Assembly (NCBI GenBank): GCA_037953745.1
Contig: JBAKBP010007173.1
Coordinates: forward strand, 38,557 to 102,556
DNA from: Lithodes maja
Taxonomy: Eukaryota > Arthropoda > Malacostraca > Decapoda > Lithodidae
DNA length: 64,000 bases
Direction of reading: 5' to 3'
Part shown: positions 40,249 through 52,540 of the stretch, piece by piece
Numbering within the stretch: the first letter of the stretch is position 1
Layout: each line of letters begins with the position of its first letter
Notes under the pieces: model-generated
Databases searched by the model: none
The model's input: only the letters and a program-made list of their open reading frames with translations
Told to the model about the DNA's origin: nothing
Made by a program: the position numbers and the translations under genes

Positions 40249-41244
40249 TACAGTAAACTTCCGTTAATCCGAAGGGCAGCGGACCGGCCCTCGTTCGGAT
40301 TAGTGGATTTTTCGGATTATCGGACTTTACCCCTATGAACCTGTGTATGACGAAAACATCGAGACATTAGGCCACCCAAATGACACAATGGTGCACACAC
40401 ACATATCATATGTTCATGAAATCACTTCAAAAGTTTACCATTGTCATTGTAGCCTATTACCTACTTCAAAACATTCAGATTAATGGTCAAAGGAATCTGC
40501 TGATATAAACGTCTTCTTCTTCTTCCGTCTACTAGCGAGTTTGTCTTGCTCTTTAAGATCAGATGTGGTTCGGGAAGTAATGCCTTAACAACGGCACCTC
40601 CCTGAGAAGTTCTTGTAATTTTCCTTTTGTGATTTTCCTTTTGTGATGTGCTCTGTTATATTATATTGTATTGAAAGCACCCTTGTCTTGTTGTCTTGAA
40701 AGCACCCTTGGGACGCTCCGATCACTGAACTATAAATAGTAGCGTATCGGAACGTCCAAAGGTGCGTTTTCAAGCTCAAGGCTAATACATCCAAAGGTGC
40801 ATTTTCAAGCTCAAGACTGAATGCGCTTGCAGAAAATGCGGTGCAAGCCAGTAGCGCATCGGAGCGTCCCAAGGATGCGTTCAAGAGCAAAACAAACTCT
40901 CTAGCAGACGATGTGGAAGAAGAAGAAGAAGAAGAAGGTGTTTACGTTTACATCAGTAGCTTCCTTTGACCATTAATCTGAATGTTTTGAAGTAGGTAAT
41001 AGGCTACAATGACAATGGTAAACTTTTAAAGTGAATTCATGAACATATGATATGTGTGTGCTCCATTATGTGTCATTTGAGTGGCCTAATGCCTCAAAAA
41101 GGGGACTTTGGGACTTCTTGAAATTCGGACCAACTTCTTGAAATTCGGACCATCGGGAGAATTCGGATTTGGCCTCAAATTGAAAAATTCGGACTATTGG
41201 GAGATTCGAATCATCGGTCGTCGGATTAACAGACTTTTACTGTA
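40249..41244. mobile_element. pogo-like foldback element, copy 1
   Basis: 992 bp (40251-41242) with TA duplications (40249-40250, 41243-41244). Ends CAGTAAACTTCCGTTAATCCGA and, inverted, CAGTAAAAGTCTGTTAATCCGA are pogo/Tigger-type. The two halves are reverse complements of each other for over 400 bp, so the element can fold completely. No transposase. Confidence 0.85.
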
Positions 41245-41365
41245 CTTGTGTGGATCTTTGACCAGACGCTGATTCAGGCGTCATTCTTCCTTCACTGACA
41301 TATCAAGTAAACCAAAATCCTTAATACATCAACGAATGGGAAGGGGATGGTCGGGAGGGCCCCAG

Positions 41366-41473
41366 TCGTCAATGATTACGGGGCCACTACTAAATATTAG
41401 GTTTTCTTTATCTCCTTACAGGAGTCAAACCTATAATTTATTAGTGGCCCCTCCATCATTGACGAACATGCCT
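41366..41473 (-). repeat. ICR of the second DIRS-2 copy
   Basis: Reverse complement of 36930-37036, at the expected place next to the right terminal repeat. Confidence 0.85.
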
Positions 41474-41737
41474 GATTTCTAAGACTGGAGGGGGACATTT
41501 GTAATCATATCATAACACTAGAAAAGCAGATAATCAAACAACCACATAGTATTCTTACTTTTGAAAAAATATATTTAAACATGGCGCAGCCCATACATAC
41601 AGTATATACAAAAGGGGTTCAAGCAGGTGCGTGCTTCAAAGAAGCCTGCTTGACAAAAAGGGTAACTCTGGAGATTTCTGTGAACAGATCTGTAGTTACA
41701 AAGGCACCCCACTCAACGAGTGGTGACAAAAATAACA

Positions 41738-41832
41738 CGGGGCTACTACTAAATATTAGGTTTTCTTTATCTCCTTACAGGAGTCAAACCTATAATTTAT
41801 TAGTGGCCCCGCCATCATTGACGAACATGCCT
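41738..41832 (-). repeat. Additional, partial ICR with duplicated 3' part
   Basis: A second ICR lacking its first ~13 bp. The intervening 41474-41737 repeats the 3' untranslated part that appears again at 41833-42070. So this element has a tandem duplication of [3' part + ICR], or one DIRS end recombined into another. Confidence 0.7.
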
Positions 41833-42070
41833 GATTTCTAAGACTGGAGGGGGACATTCGTAATCATATAACTCTAGAAAAGCAGATAATCAAACAACCA
41901 CATAGTATTCTTACTTTTGTAAGAAAGAGATATTCGGGTGCATAAACTTTATACAGCCTAAATCTTCAAAAAGGGGTACAAGCAGGAGCGTGCTTCAAAG
42001 AAGCCTGCTTGAAAAAAGGGTTAACTCTGAGACTCTGTGCACAGATCTGCTAGTTAAGAAGGCACCCCAC

Positions 42071-42559
42071 TTAACCCTTCCTACCCGGCCAGTCTTACCT
42101 AAGGACGGTCGCCCGTACCCGGGCGAAATGGCTGAAAAACGTCTAGGCCTAGGGTACCGTATTTATGTTTATTTTCACTGCTAGAACTTTCCCACTCATC
42201 TATAATCGTAGTGCGGTTTTCAATCTGTATTTTGGCGTTGAGTAGAGCTCTGTAAGTCAACTGGTTCAGTTGTGATGACGATTTCAGTGGAGCAAATATT
42301 GCAGAGATGTTGCCAATATGGGGGCTTTTCAGACACTAATTTCGTCTGACGTCAGAACAATAACATTGAAGAGTCTTCTCCTTCTTGTTTTCGGAGGTGC
42401 GGTGACGCAACGCTTGGGTTTGTTGACATACGTCGTACGCACGGCGTTCAGACCAAGCTTAATTAGGCTATTAAGCTGCTGTCTTAGGTAAGGACGGCTG
42501 GGTAGCTGCCCTTCTGCCGAGCTGTCCTTACCTAAGGCAGCCCGGGTAGGAAGGGTTAA
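42071..42559 (-). mobile_element. piggyBac-type MITE, second copy
   Basis: 481 bp between TTAA at 42071-42074 and 42556-42559. Perfect 14-bp inverted ends CCCTTCCTACCCGG. Interior related to the neighbouring MITE (GAAAAACGTCTAGGC, GAGTAGAGCTCT). No coding capacity. Confidence 0.85.
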
Positions 42560-43043
42560 CCCTCCAGCCCCGGTTATGTATTATATATATATTCCTCGAA
42601 ACCCGGGTGTTTTGGCCGAAAAACGTCTAGGCTAGGCTACCGTATATTCGTTAATCAGACTGCTTACCGCATTCCCGCGCATCCCCAAGCGTAGCTGTGT
42701 TATTTACCTGTAAAATGGCATTAAGTAGAGCTCTCTAAGTCAACTGGGTGAGCTGTGATGATGATTTCATTGGAGATAACTTTATGGCCAAACCAGCCAC
42801 TTTACACCACTTTTCGATACTGAACAACAACATACAGGCACACAAGAACAAGCGACGCTCTCCTTCTTGTGGCCGGAGATGCGGAGCGTCGGTCCAGCCG
42901 GCTGTTGTTTACATGCGTCGGACCGACGCCTCGCACAGCAAGCTCACAGGCTGTGACGTCGTGGGTGCATAAGAGGCCTTCCGGGTACCTGTTACATGCT
43001 TTTTTATGGGCGTACATGAGGTCATCCGGGAACCAAGGGTTAA
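42556..43043 (-). mobile_element. piggyBac-type MITE, third copy, abutting the second
   Basis: 480 bp between TTAA 42556-42559 (shared with the previous MITE) and 43040-43043. Ends CCCTCCAGCCCCGG and CCGGGAACCAAGGG. Reverse orientation to 22768-23256, with which the interior is nearly identical. Confidence 0.85.
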
Positions 43044-43418
43044 AGTAAGTGGTGAAAACTAAAAACTTATAAGTTTACATGTGCACATATAAACCCCATT
43101 AACTAGTGGATATATTCCTAAAAATATAACCAAACACAAATGAATTCTTGTACATTCGTAGAAGTACTGAACTCGTGTACTTATGCAGAAGTAGGTACTG
43201 CAAAAGTAAAAGTCGTAGTTGCAACTACCGAGATTTCTCAAAAATCTATTGCTTCACAGCCAAGGCTACTTACAACAAGAATTGTTGTAACACTACTATT
43301 GGCCTTTAGCACAATTTCCTGCAATGAATACTACAGAGAAATTTTATAATACAATGCCTACAACCAGCATCACAGCTCGTATGTTCCGAACACATACTCC
43401 GGAGGGGTCTAGGGTGTC

Positions 43419-44815
43419 CTATGTCACACTGACTGCACCCTCCCCCCCCTTTTTCTTGAAATTAAACAAAACGTGACTAAAAGGGCCACCTAGACCCTCT
43501 GCCGTAAAGCTATACATGGCAAGGAAGGTTTGGCCAGAGCTACTGAAAGGTATCGAGGCAAAAAACTCCTGATTAGAGGCCCACAACTGTGTGGACGTAA
43601 TAACTTTCACTGAAAGATTATTAAGGAAACGTAAAGGGGCTGTCCCCTTGCGTAAATCGTGGGTCTTACCCACAATGCCGGGATTCTTCTCTTTAAAGTC
43701 CTCGACCAAGAGAGAAGCCAGTGTACGCTCCATCAAGCGTTCAACCGGACTTGCGACCCATAAAGCACCCTGGTGATTTAGAGGTGCCACTCTTAAATAT
43801 TTGGTTAGAGCTTGCACTGGGCAAAAAAGATGGTGCACCTTTCCCCTATTTAACGCCGGCACCGTGAACTCTGAAAACACGTGTTCACTGTGCTCAATCT
43901 CGGCTATGAATCCTAGGGAAGGTGCAATGTGAATACACGCATGAAGCCTATCAAACCTGAGGCAATTAGGTGCGTTGCTCATCGCCGCCAGCTCAGATAC
44001 TCTGTTCCCGGTAGCCAAATCCATAAGGAATACTGCCCTTTTGTAAAATCTGCAGTCTTTGGTACATACGGGAACGAGAATAACGACGATGCTTCGTCCA
44101 GAGACCATGTAGGCCTGAGCCGACGGGGAGGTGGGCGGAGTTTAAAACCTGCCCACATAAATCACTTTCAGATAAATGTTTCTGCATGAACAGATAAATT
44201 AAACAGTAAACAACCAACGCCACCGAGGGCACAGTTTGTGTTGTTCTAAGAATCCGAGACGTAAAAGCTTGCCAATGCGGTTGAAACTGTCGCTTTGTAG
44301 ACTGGGTACAGTATATTGATTCGCGAATATCTTGGTCACGTCGCTACCATATGGTGCTAGCCACTTGGCCTGCTGAATGTCCAAAATGAACAAGTCCGCG
44401 AGGTATCTAGGTTGCCAATTGTGTTCTAAGTGGAACAACCCGACCAGGAGTGACACTGGGTGCGGGCACCACATGTTCAAATGCTGGTACCACACTGCGC
44501 CGGCCACAGGGGCGCGATTAGCGAGACTACGCCTCGCTAATCCTGTAGTTTGTTGACTACGTGGCACATTAGAGACGCGTCTGGCGGCGGAAAATAGATA
44601 AATGGAACTCACCTGTTCTCGTCCGTCATCAGAGCGTCAGGTCCGCCCGCCGGCGTTAACGTCCGGCGGGTGAGGTACGACTGTGAGTATCGCCATACAC
44701 CTCGGCTGTGGCTGTCCCTCGCTTGCGAGCTCGGTATACCCCCTGAATGGGAGCCCTCGTCCGAGTACCGTAAAGGTTTATGATAATTAAAAGCTCCCAT
44801 AGCTCATTAACACAT
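43419..44815 (-). pseudogene. DIRS-2 recombinase and RT tail, second copy
   Basis: Recombinase C-terminal part (44108-43419) with Arg I intact (ATGNRVSELAAM) and ending KTHDLRKGTAPLRFL. The Tyr region is altered (NQEFFASIPF), so the active site is broken. Upstream frames (44612-44199, 44800-44609) hold QQAKWLAPYGSDV and YLTRRTLTPAGGPDAL, which match the overlap zone of 33598-36366 and 33509-35446. Homology stops at about 44815. Frameshifts near 44110, 44200 and 44610. Confidence 0.78.
43442..43455 (-). promoter_or_regulatory. A-run/G-run (polypurine-tract-like), second DIRS-2 copy
   Basis: Sense strand reads GAAAAAGGGGGGGGA. Equivalent to 36398-36420 but with only 8 G. Confidence 0.38.
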
Positions 44816-45180
44816 GGAAAGCAGAGCTGGTGAGCAAAATCATAACGTACTGTATACTAATTAATTTAATTTATATTTTAATTGTATTAAAATAAATCAC
44901 TATAAATAAACACAATATTATCATAATATAATCATAGAAAATATGTATGTTTATTATGATTCAGCTATTAAATTATTTCATTAACAAATAAAAATAAGAT
45001 AGGGCTACCTGAGCTTAACGGCGTTGAACATACAGCAATGAGAGGTTCAAGTGCCGACACGACAGAGACTGGGGGAAAACTACCCCGCCCCCAGGAACTA
45101 CCTGGTCACCTGGTGCAACACCGGTACTCCGCCCTGGAAAGAGAAATTTCCGGGGATTAATGCTCATAGGGTTACACCCA
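44816..45180. other. AT-rich junction inside the deleted DIRS-2 copy
   Basis: Replaces the missing gag/RT. 44830-45005 is extremely AT-rich without recognised motif. 45050-45180 carries a decayed copy of the sequence around the gag start (ACAGAGACTGGGGG, TTAATGCTCATAGGG). Confidence 0.5.
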
Positions 45181-48100
45181 AAAATGGTACAAAAATATGT
45201 GCCTCAAAACCGCCGGTCAACGAACTGTAGCACTCCACCACTACTTTTCGTTGTCCACTAGTTTCATATTAAAGATTTCAGCATATCTTTACCTGTCCAG
45301 AAGATTTAAGCATATCGTCTGAATCCTCATAAAGATGAAGCATATCTTCATTAAAGATGAAGTCTTGCAAGTATCCCTTTACACTTGAAACACTAGTAAG
45401 ATTCCGGCATCTTTTTATCCCATAACAGTCTAAGCCTATCTTAATCTCTAATCTGGCTTCTCCCAGAAGCCCTCATAGATCGCCATCTGGAAGGCCGTGA
45501 TACCCTATTGTATCAATCAATTGTTTGGCAAATTATCGCGAATTGCAAATCCGTTAATATAACCACCCAAAGGTACAACCGCCGGGTTTTATATGCAATG
45601 TCAACCAATTGTACCTGCCCCAGACCTCGTTGTAAAAAGGTCGCCGGGAGGGAAAGACTAAACAAACAAACGGCATTGTGACAATGGCTTAGTAAAGATT
45701 TCAGCATATCTTTTACCGGTCCAAAAGAATTAAGCATAACTTCTTCATCCTCATAAAGATGAAGCATATCTTTATTAAAGATGAAGTCTTTCACGTATCC
45801 CTTTACACTGGAGACACTAGTAAGATTCAGGCATCTTTTTATCCCATAAAAAGTCTAAGCCTATCTTAATCGCTAATCCGGCTTCTCCCAGAAGCCCTCA
45901 TAGATCGCCGTCTTGAAGGCCGTGATACCCTGTTGTATCAATCAATTGTTTGGCAAATTATCTCGAATCGCAAATCCGTTAATATAACCACCCGAAGGTA
46001 CAACCGTCGGGTTTTATATACAAGGACCCCAATGGAAAGACGCCTAACGGCCGTATTGGGCTATCCTTAGTTGGAATTATGCAAGGCTGGTACATGTCAT
46101 ATTTATAACATACTATGTGGTACCAACTCTGTAAATTGCTAACTGAATAAATATTATTATTATTATGAATAGTAATATTATTATTAATGTCAAACCAATT
46201 ATACCTGCCCCAGACCTCTTTGTAAAAAGGTCGCCGGGAGGAAAAGACCAAACAAACAGACAGCATTGTTTCAATGGCTTTGAAAAGCAGAGAAAACCAA
46301 GGCCAACAGGTGTCAGCCTGATCACCTAGAAAACTGAGTGGAGCCCCCCTCGACGGGAATAACTCAGGAAGCCTGATCCCAGGCTCGACCATAGAAAACG
46401 CAGTTTCTGATGAGCCCTCAAGCGACCAAACTCGTCGGGGTAACTTACCTATTTTAGCCACCCTGACTAAAACGCGGTAAACACAAACGGTGTTCTCGGA
46501 GCAACGAGAAAAATGCCGGAAAGGTAACCCACACTAAACTATTCATTACAGGAGGGCGTAATGCATAAAGCAATGAATAACACAGGAAGCCTGATGCCAG
46601 GCTCGACCACAGAAAACGCAGTTTCTTATGAGCCCTCAAGCGACCAAACTCGTCGGGGTAACTTACCTAATTTGAGCCATCCTGACTAAAACTCGGTAAA
46701 CAAAAACGGCGTTCTCGGAGCAACGAGAAAAAACGCCGGAAAGGTAACGTACACCAAACGAGACATTTTAACACATTTTATACAAAGGGTGTGCGCAAAA
46801 ATAGGGATACCTGAACAGGAGGGCGTAATGCATAAAGCAAAAACCGGGGCAAAGGTAGCCATGACAGAGACTAGTGGGATACGTTCTCCAGACCCGCCGG
46901 GACCCAGCTCTGGAAAAAAAGAAAATTTCCAGGAATTAATGCTCATAAGGTTAACCCAAACATGTTCGCACACAAGCGTTAAATAAAGACCAGCATGGCG
47001 TTTATAACTGATGAAGTCTTTCCGGTGGTGTTTGTTTCAAGATTCAATGTTGGAAAAAAAAAAAAACTAAAAAAGACGCCGGCCCCCGAATTATCTCGTA
47101 GATCAAAAACTGGGCAGCCTGACAAATATACGAGATCTAACTTCTCCCCATGTTTCTTTTTAGATAGCCGTATGTTGAAGGCGGCGATACAAAACGTATC
47201 CCTCAATTGGCTGGTTAACTAACTGAATCGTAACTTCGTTATTCCCATCCCTCCAAGGAGCACCGCCGGGTGTGAATATTAGTTTGAAAAAACGTTAACC
47301 CCAATTGTGCCCTAAAGTGCCGTATGTTGAAGGAGGCGATACACAATGCATCCCGCAATTGTCTGGTCAACTAAACTGAATTTTGCAAATTCGGGCATCC
47401 CCACCTTCCAGGTTGCACCCGCCGGGTGATTTAAAGTTTAAAAGTTAACCCCAAATGTTCCTAACCCCACTTCTTTGTAAAAGATCGCCGGGGAGGAAAT
47501 ACAAAGATCGCGAATTGCAAATCAGTCAATATAACCACCCAAAGGTACCACCGCCGGGTTTTATATGCAATGTCAAACCAATTGTACCTGCCCCAGACCT
47601 CTTTGTAAAAAGGTCGCCGGGAGGGAAAGACTAAACAAACAAACGGCATTGTTTCAATGGCTTATTAAAGATTTCAGCATATCTTTACCTGTCCAAAAGA
47701 ATTAAGAATAACTTCTTAATCCTCATAAAGATGAAGCATATCTTTATTAAAGATGAAGTCTTTCAAGTATCCCTTTACACTGGAGACACTAGTAAGATAC
47801 AGGCATCTTTTTATCCCATAAAAAGTCTAAGCCTAGCTTAATCTCTAATCCGGCTTCTCCCAGAAGCCCTCATAGATCGCCGTCTTGAAGGCTGTGATAC
47901 CCTATTGTATCAATCAATTGTTTGGCAAATTATCTTGAATCGCAAATCCGTTAATATAACCACCCGAAGGTACAACCGCCGGGTTTTATATGCAATGTCA
48001 AACCAATTATACCTGCCCCAGACCTCTTGTAAAAAGGTCGCTGGGAGGTAAAGACCAAACAAACAGACAGCATTGTTTCAATGGCTTTGAAAAGCAGAGA

Positions 48101-48344
48101 AAACCAAGTCCAGCAAGTGTCAGCCTGATCACCTAGAAAAACTGTGTGGAGCCCCCCTCGACAGGAATAAACCAGGAAGCCTGGAAGCCTGGAAGCCCAG
48201 GCTCGACCATAGAAAACGCAGTTTCTGATGAGCCCTCAAGCGACCAAACTCGTCGGGGTAACTTACCTATTTTAGCCACCCTGACTAAAACTCGGTAAAC
48301 AAAAACGGCGTCCTCGGAGCAACGAGAAAAACGCCGGAAAGGTA
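45181..48344 (-). repeat. Array of duplicated DIRS-2-type leader blocks
   Basis: A long unit containing AAGATGAAGCATATCTT, GGCTTCTCCCAGAAGCC, CCGCCGGGTTTTATATGC and AGGTCGCCGGGAGG recurs at about 45255-45700, 45690-46480 and 47490-48300, with partial copies at 46480-46760. All are in the same orientation. No gene, apart from the gag-start fragment at 46764-46862. Confidence 0.65.
46764..46862 (-). pseudogene. DIRS-2 gag start, extra copy
   Basis: ATG at 46860-46862 opens a frame matching the first ~33 residues of gag (APVFALCITPSCSGIPIFAH, then CIKCVK) and then diverges. It is preceded by the same CTGGAAATTTTC leader motif seen before the gag at 30879. Confidence 0.7.
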
Positions 48345-48713
48345 ACCCTGTCCAGTCTCCGCCGGCTTATGACAAGTTACTCGAGAGGAACGTTTATTAG
48401 GGGGAGGGTGCTCAAGAAGAAGCCTATCCCAAAGAGGGACGTTGTCACATTGCAGTGACTTATGAGCCACAATCGTAGTATACGCTGACATTTGTTGCCG
48501 AACTTCTCGTAAGGCGACCGCTGCGGTCTTATCATTATCTTGGAGGGCTTTGACACTTAGTTGGGAGCAAAAGGAACAGTTGCGCATCACCCACAGACCT
48601 CTTGAACGGTCTAGACATTTAACACACCTGACACAAAGAGTGTGCGCAAAAAGAGGGATACCGGCACAGGTTGGATTAATGCATAAAGCAAAAACTGGGG
48701 CAAAGGTAGCCAT
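48345..48713 (-). pseudogene. DIRS-2 gag N-terminus, second copy
   Basis: ATG at 48711-48713. About 123 residues closely match the gag at 30879 (SRGLWVMRNCSFCSQL, AAVALREVRQQMSAYTTIV, AETGQG), then homology ends at a leader block. The reading frame runs a short way into unrelated sequence. 3'-deleted. Confidence 0.82.
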
Positions 48714-50479
48714 GACAGAGACTGGTGGGGACTTACTGCAGGGTCTGTATTGGTCCGCCGGGGCCCAGACCTGGAAAAAAAGGAAAATTTCCAGGAGTTA
48801 ATGCTCATAAGGTTAACCCAAAATGATCGCATACAAGTGTTCCTAACCCGCCGGATAACGAGGCGTAATCTCACAATGATTACAGCTCGTTATGCGGCGG
48901 GGTTTTCATAAAGATATCCTAATATCTAGACATGTCTTTAAGAAAGTTTTAAGAATACCCTCTGACATAATATAAAAAACCAGTAGTCTGTCTGGCGGTG
49001 ACTGTTACAAGATTCAATTTTGAAAACAACCCCCCACAAAGACGCCGGCCCCTGAAGTATCTAGCAGATTAACACAGGGCAGGCTGATACGAGATCTGAC
49101 TTCTAAAGAATTGTCACAGAGATCGCCGTATGGTGAAGGCGGTGATACAGAGCCGTATCTCTCAATTAAATGGGTAACTAGCTTGAATTGTATATTCCGT
49201 ATTTCCCCTTCCCAGGAGCACCCGCCGGGTGTGGCTAATTTATGAAAAATTACGTTAACCCTAATTGAGCCTTCGATCGCCGTAAGAGTGAGGGCGGCGA
49301 TACCTATAGTATCACTAAAATGGACCGGTTAACTAAACTGAATTACCAATTCGTTCATCCCACCTTAACAAGGTACACCCGCCGGGTGAGACCTGATGGC
49401 TAAAACGTTAACCCCATCAGTTCCTATCCCCACTTCTTTGTAAAAGATTGCCGGGGAGGAAAGCCCACAACAACAGCTAGGTTTTTTCCTTTGGTTTGTA
49501 AAACCGGGTAGAAAAACTTCATAACATATGTCCGCATGAACAATGTTAGATGGGTACAGCCATTCCGCCGGGAATCATAGGGAGCCTGAAACAGGCACCA
49601 CCACAGAGACGCAGTCCTGGAGAGCCACAGACACCTACTCGCCGGGGACACAAGCCTGTTTTTTTAAACCACGCGTGGCCAAAACACGGCTCTCGGCCGG
49701 GGTTTTCATGGTGTAACCGAGAAAACCCCGCCGGAAAGTAACCCACCCCGAACAGATACCATCTGAACGCACATAGGACCCGAGAGATAGCCAAGCACGA
49801 CTAACCTAGGGTCCACAAATATAATCCGTGGAATTAGCCAATACACAACTAATCCAGGAAACATACATAGTCCGTGGAATTAGCCAATACACAACTAAAC
49901 CCGGATACACATGACACAGTAGGACATATTTATAAAATAAATCAATAACACTTGTACATATGGCAAAGCTACGAGCGGCTGGCTAGGCCTAGGCAGACGG
50001 CACAAAAAATGTTGAAATATAAACAAAAGCACTGGAAATATCACAACAGGAACCACTGCCAACACACCACTGTAGCAAATACTTCCGGCAAAGGGAAGAC
50101 TGACTCGGGACCCAGAAAAAACTTCACTAAGTGAAGAAAAATACGCTGGGAACGTCAGCAAAGCAACGCTACCTCATCAGAAAGATAAAAGGCAGCAAAA
50201 ATAACGCGTAATGAAAGCCGCCTGCATCACAAGCTAACTAACTGTGAAAAAGTTCACATGTCCACAACAGGACCACGAGGGTACATCCGAAATAGATGCC
50301 CCAAACACACGACCCAAAATACACTGCACTGCGGGCAACCAGCCCAGGACACTCCTGCTACGCATATCCTAACCTTACTCGATACATCCCGGAGTAAACA
50401 AATGAGAAAAAACTCACTAGGGACGCAGCAAATGCGGAGCGTGGGGAGACACGTCCGGGTGGGGCGAGCGCAGAGCAGA
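48714..50479 (-). other. Leader of the second DIRS-2 copy
   Basis: Homologous to 28040-30878 without the LINE insertion, so it shows the empty target site (sense CTCGGTTACACCATG) near 49700. Contains CACCCGCCGGGTG palindromes at about 49218 and 49376. No gene. Confidence 0.7.
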
Positions 50480-50790
50480 GAAGGAAGAATGACGCCTGAA
50501 TCAGCGTCTGGTTAAAGATCCACACAAGTACATCCCCGATATGATGGAAAGCTTATTGGATAGTTATTCTTATTTTCTTTTTATTTTTATTTTTTACGAA
50601 GTTTTTTCGTAGTGAGAACCCAATTCATAATGACTGAAGCCATGAGTGAGGTCGTGTGCGCTCATGATGAAGGCTCCTCAGTTTTTTAAATGCTCTGCGC
50701 GGTAGATTCAAACTACGGCGGATTAGTGTTTGAAGAGGATGCCTTATGTAATAGGCATGTTCGTCAATGATGGAGGGGCCACTAATAAAT

Positions 50791-51224
50791 TGGGTGTTGC
50801 TGCATGGGGATGAGGTGGGGATGAGGATGAGGGTGGAGGTGGGGGTGAGGGTGAGGTGGTGATGGGGATGGGGATTGGGGTGCAGGAGATGAGAGTATGG
50901 ATGGATTAGGTTGAGGTGGGATGTGAGGGGTTGAGGATGTGGATGGTATGGAAAGGATTGGTGGGTTGGAAAGGAGAGGTGTGGGAAGTGTAGGTGAGGG
51001 GTTTGACTGGGAGAGGCAGTGCATGAGGAACAGGTCCATCTGTTAGTGTCGTGTTCTGTGGAAGCAAGAGTTGTGCATGTAAAATGGGTCCAGTTCCCGC
51101 ATGAATTGCAGAGGACTGAACCCTTTGTGTGGCGACTCGAAGTAATAGAGTTTAGAGCACGTTGGACATATGTATTTGTGGGTGGGTCCTGGGTTGCTCT
51201 CGATGTGCGGGGGTTATATACCAT
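50791..51224 (-). pseudogene. Jockey-like LINE, piece 1 of 3 (N-terminal zinc finger)
   Basis: ATG at 51222-51224 (context CCATGG). Residues 35-75 form a PHD-like zinc finger: VLCNSCGNWTHFTC and WTCSSC (Cys-x2-Cys, His-x2-Cys, Cys-x2-Cys). A Pro/His/Ser-rich linker follows. The frame is cut at 50790 by the DIRS-2 left end and resumes with the endonuclease at 39525. Such zinc fingers are found at the N-terminus of some Jockey/CR1-group proteins. Confidence 0.72.
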
Positions 51225-51413
51225 GGATGCGGCGCGTCCTTACAATTCGCGCAGTATTAACTGAAGGTCTTATGGGAAAAATATGGATAGGTTCCAGCCC
51301 GTCCAATAAGTCACCTTTTTCTACCTAAATTCGTTCATGTACAGTATTATAAAATCAACAAGTATTAACATTATAGAAAACATGCATCATGATAATTAAA
51401 CATACTGTATATA

Positions 51414-52381
51414 TACAGTAAAAGTCCGTTAATCCGACGACCGATGATTCGAATCTCCCAATAGTCCGAATTTTTCAATTTGAGGCCAAATCCGAATTCT
51501 CCCGATGGTCCGAATTTCAAGAAGTCCCAAAGTCCCCTTTTTGAGGCATTAGGCCACTCAAATGACACATAATGGAGCACACACATATATGTTCATGAAT
51601 TCACTTTAAAAGTTTACCATTGTCATTGTAGCCTATTACCTACTTCAAAACATTCAGATTAATGGTCAAAGGAAGCTACTGATATAAACGTAAACACCTT
51701 CTTCTTCTTCTTCTTCCACATCGTCTGCTAGAGAGTTTGTTTTGCTCTTGAACGCATCCTTGGGACGCTCCGATGCGCTACTGGCTTGCACCGCATTTTC
51801 TGCAAGCGCATTCAGTCTTGAGCTTGAAAATGCACCTTTGGATGTATTAGCCTTGAGCTTGAAAACGCACCTTTGGACGTTCCGATACGCTACTATTTAT
51901 AGTTCAGTGATCGGAGCGTCCCAAGGGTGCTTTCAAGACAACAAGACAAGGGTGCTTTCAATACAATATAATATAACAGAGCACATCACAAAAGGAAAAT
52001 CACAAAAGGAAAATTACAAGAACTTCTCAGGGAGGTGCCGTTGTTAAGGCATTACTTCCCGAACCACATCTGATCTTAAAGAGCAAGACAAACTTGCTAG
52101 TAGACGGAAGAAGAAGAAGACGTTTATATCAGCAGATTCCTTTGACCATTAATCTGAATGTTTTGAAGTAGGTAATAGGCTACAATGACAATGGTAAACT
52201 TTTGAAGTGATTTCATGAACATATGATGTGTGTGTGCACCATTGTGTCATTTGGGTGGCCTAATGTCTCGATGTTTTCGTCATACACAGGTTCATAGGGG
52301 TAAAGTCCGATAATCCGAAAAATCCACTAATCCGAACGAGGGCCGGTCCCCTGCCCTTCGGATTAACGGAAGTTTACTGTA
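51414..52381. mobile_element. pogo-like foldback element, copy 2
   Basis: 964 bp (51416-52379) with TA duplications, in inverted orientation to copy 1 and nearly identical to it. Contains CTTCTTCTTCTTCTTCC and its inverted counterpart GGAAGAAGAAGAAGA in the two arms. No transposase gene. Confidence 0.85.
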
Positions 52382-52540
52382 TTTATATTCAAGATTAATT
52401 ATTTAACTCACTATGGTAAGTTCTGGAGTTCTGAGGGCAGTCCATGGCAGCTTATGGGGGTCCGAGGCAGCCCCCATGATTGAGTGTGATACCTAGAATC
52501 CTGTGAAGTCGTTCTCTTTAGACGTCGGGTCGGGTACAGG

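Larger units (their letters stand above)
39526..50790 (-). mobile_element. Second DIRS-2 copy, inverted, rearranged and internally deleted
   Basis: Right terminal repeat (in pieces 39526-39664, 40088-40248, 41245-41365), ICR (41366-41473 and a partial second at 41738-41832), 3' part, recombinase, then a loss of about 3.6 kb of gag/RT, repeated leader blocks, gag start, leader and left terminal repeat (about 50480-50790). It interrupts the Jockey-like LINE between its zinc-finger part (50791-51224) and endonuclease (39525 down). Later insertions: SINE-like retroposon, pogo foldback and two piggyBac MITEs. Confidence 0.82.

Noticed and set aside
51742..52047. 101-codon frame conserved in both pogo foldback copies (also 40585-40890, minus)
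   Set aside because: It has no ATG, lies across the arms of a palindrome and resembles no protein. Conservation simply reflects recent copying of the element.
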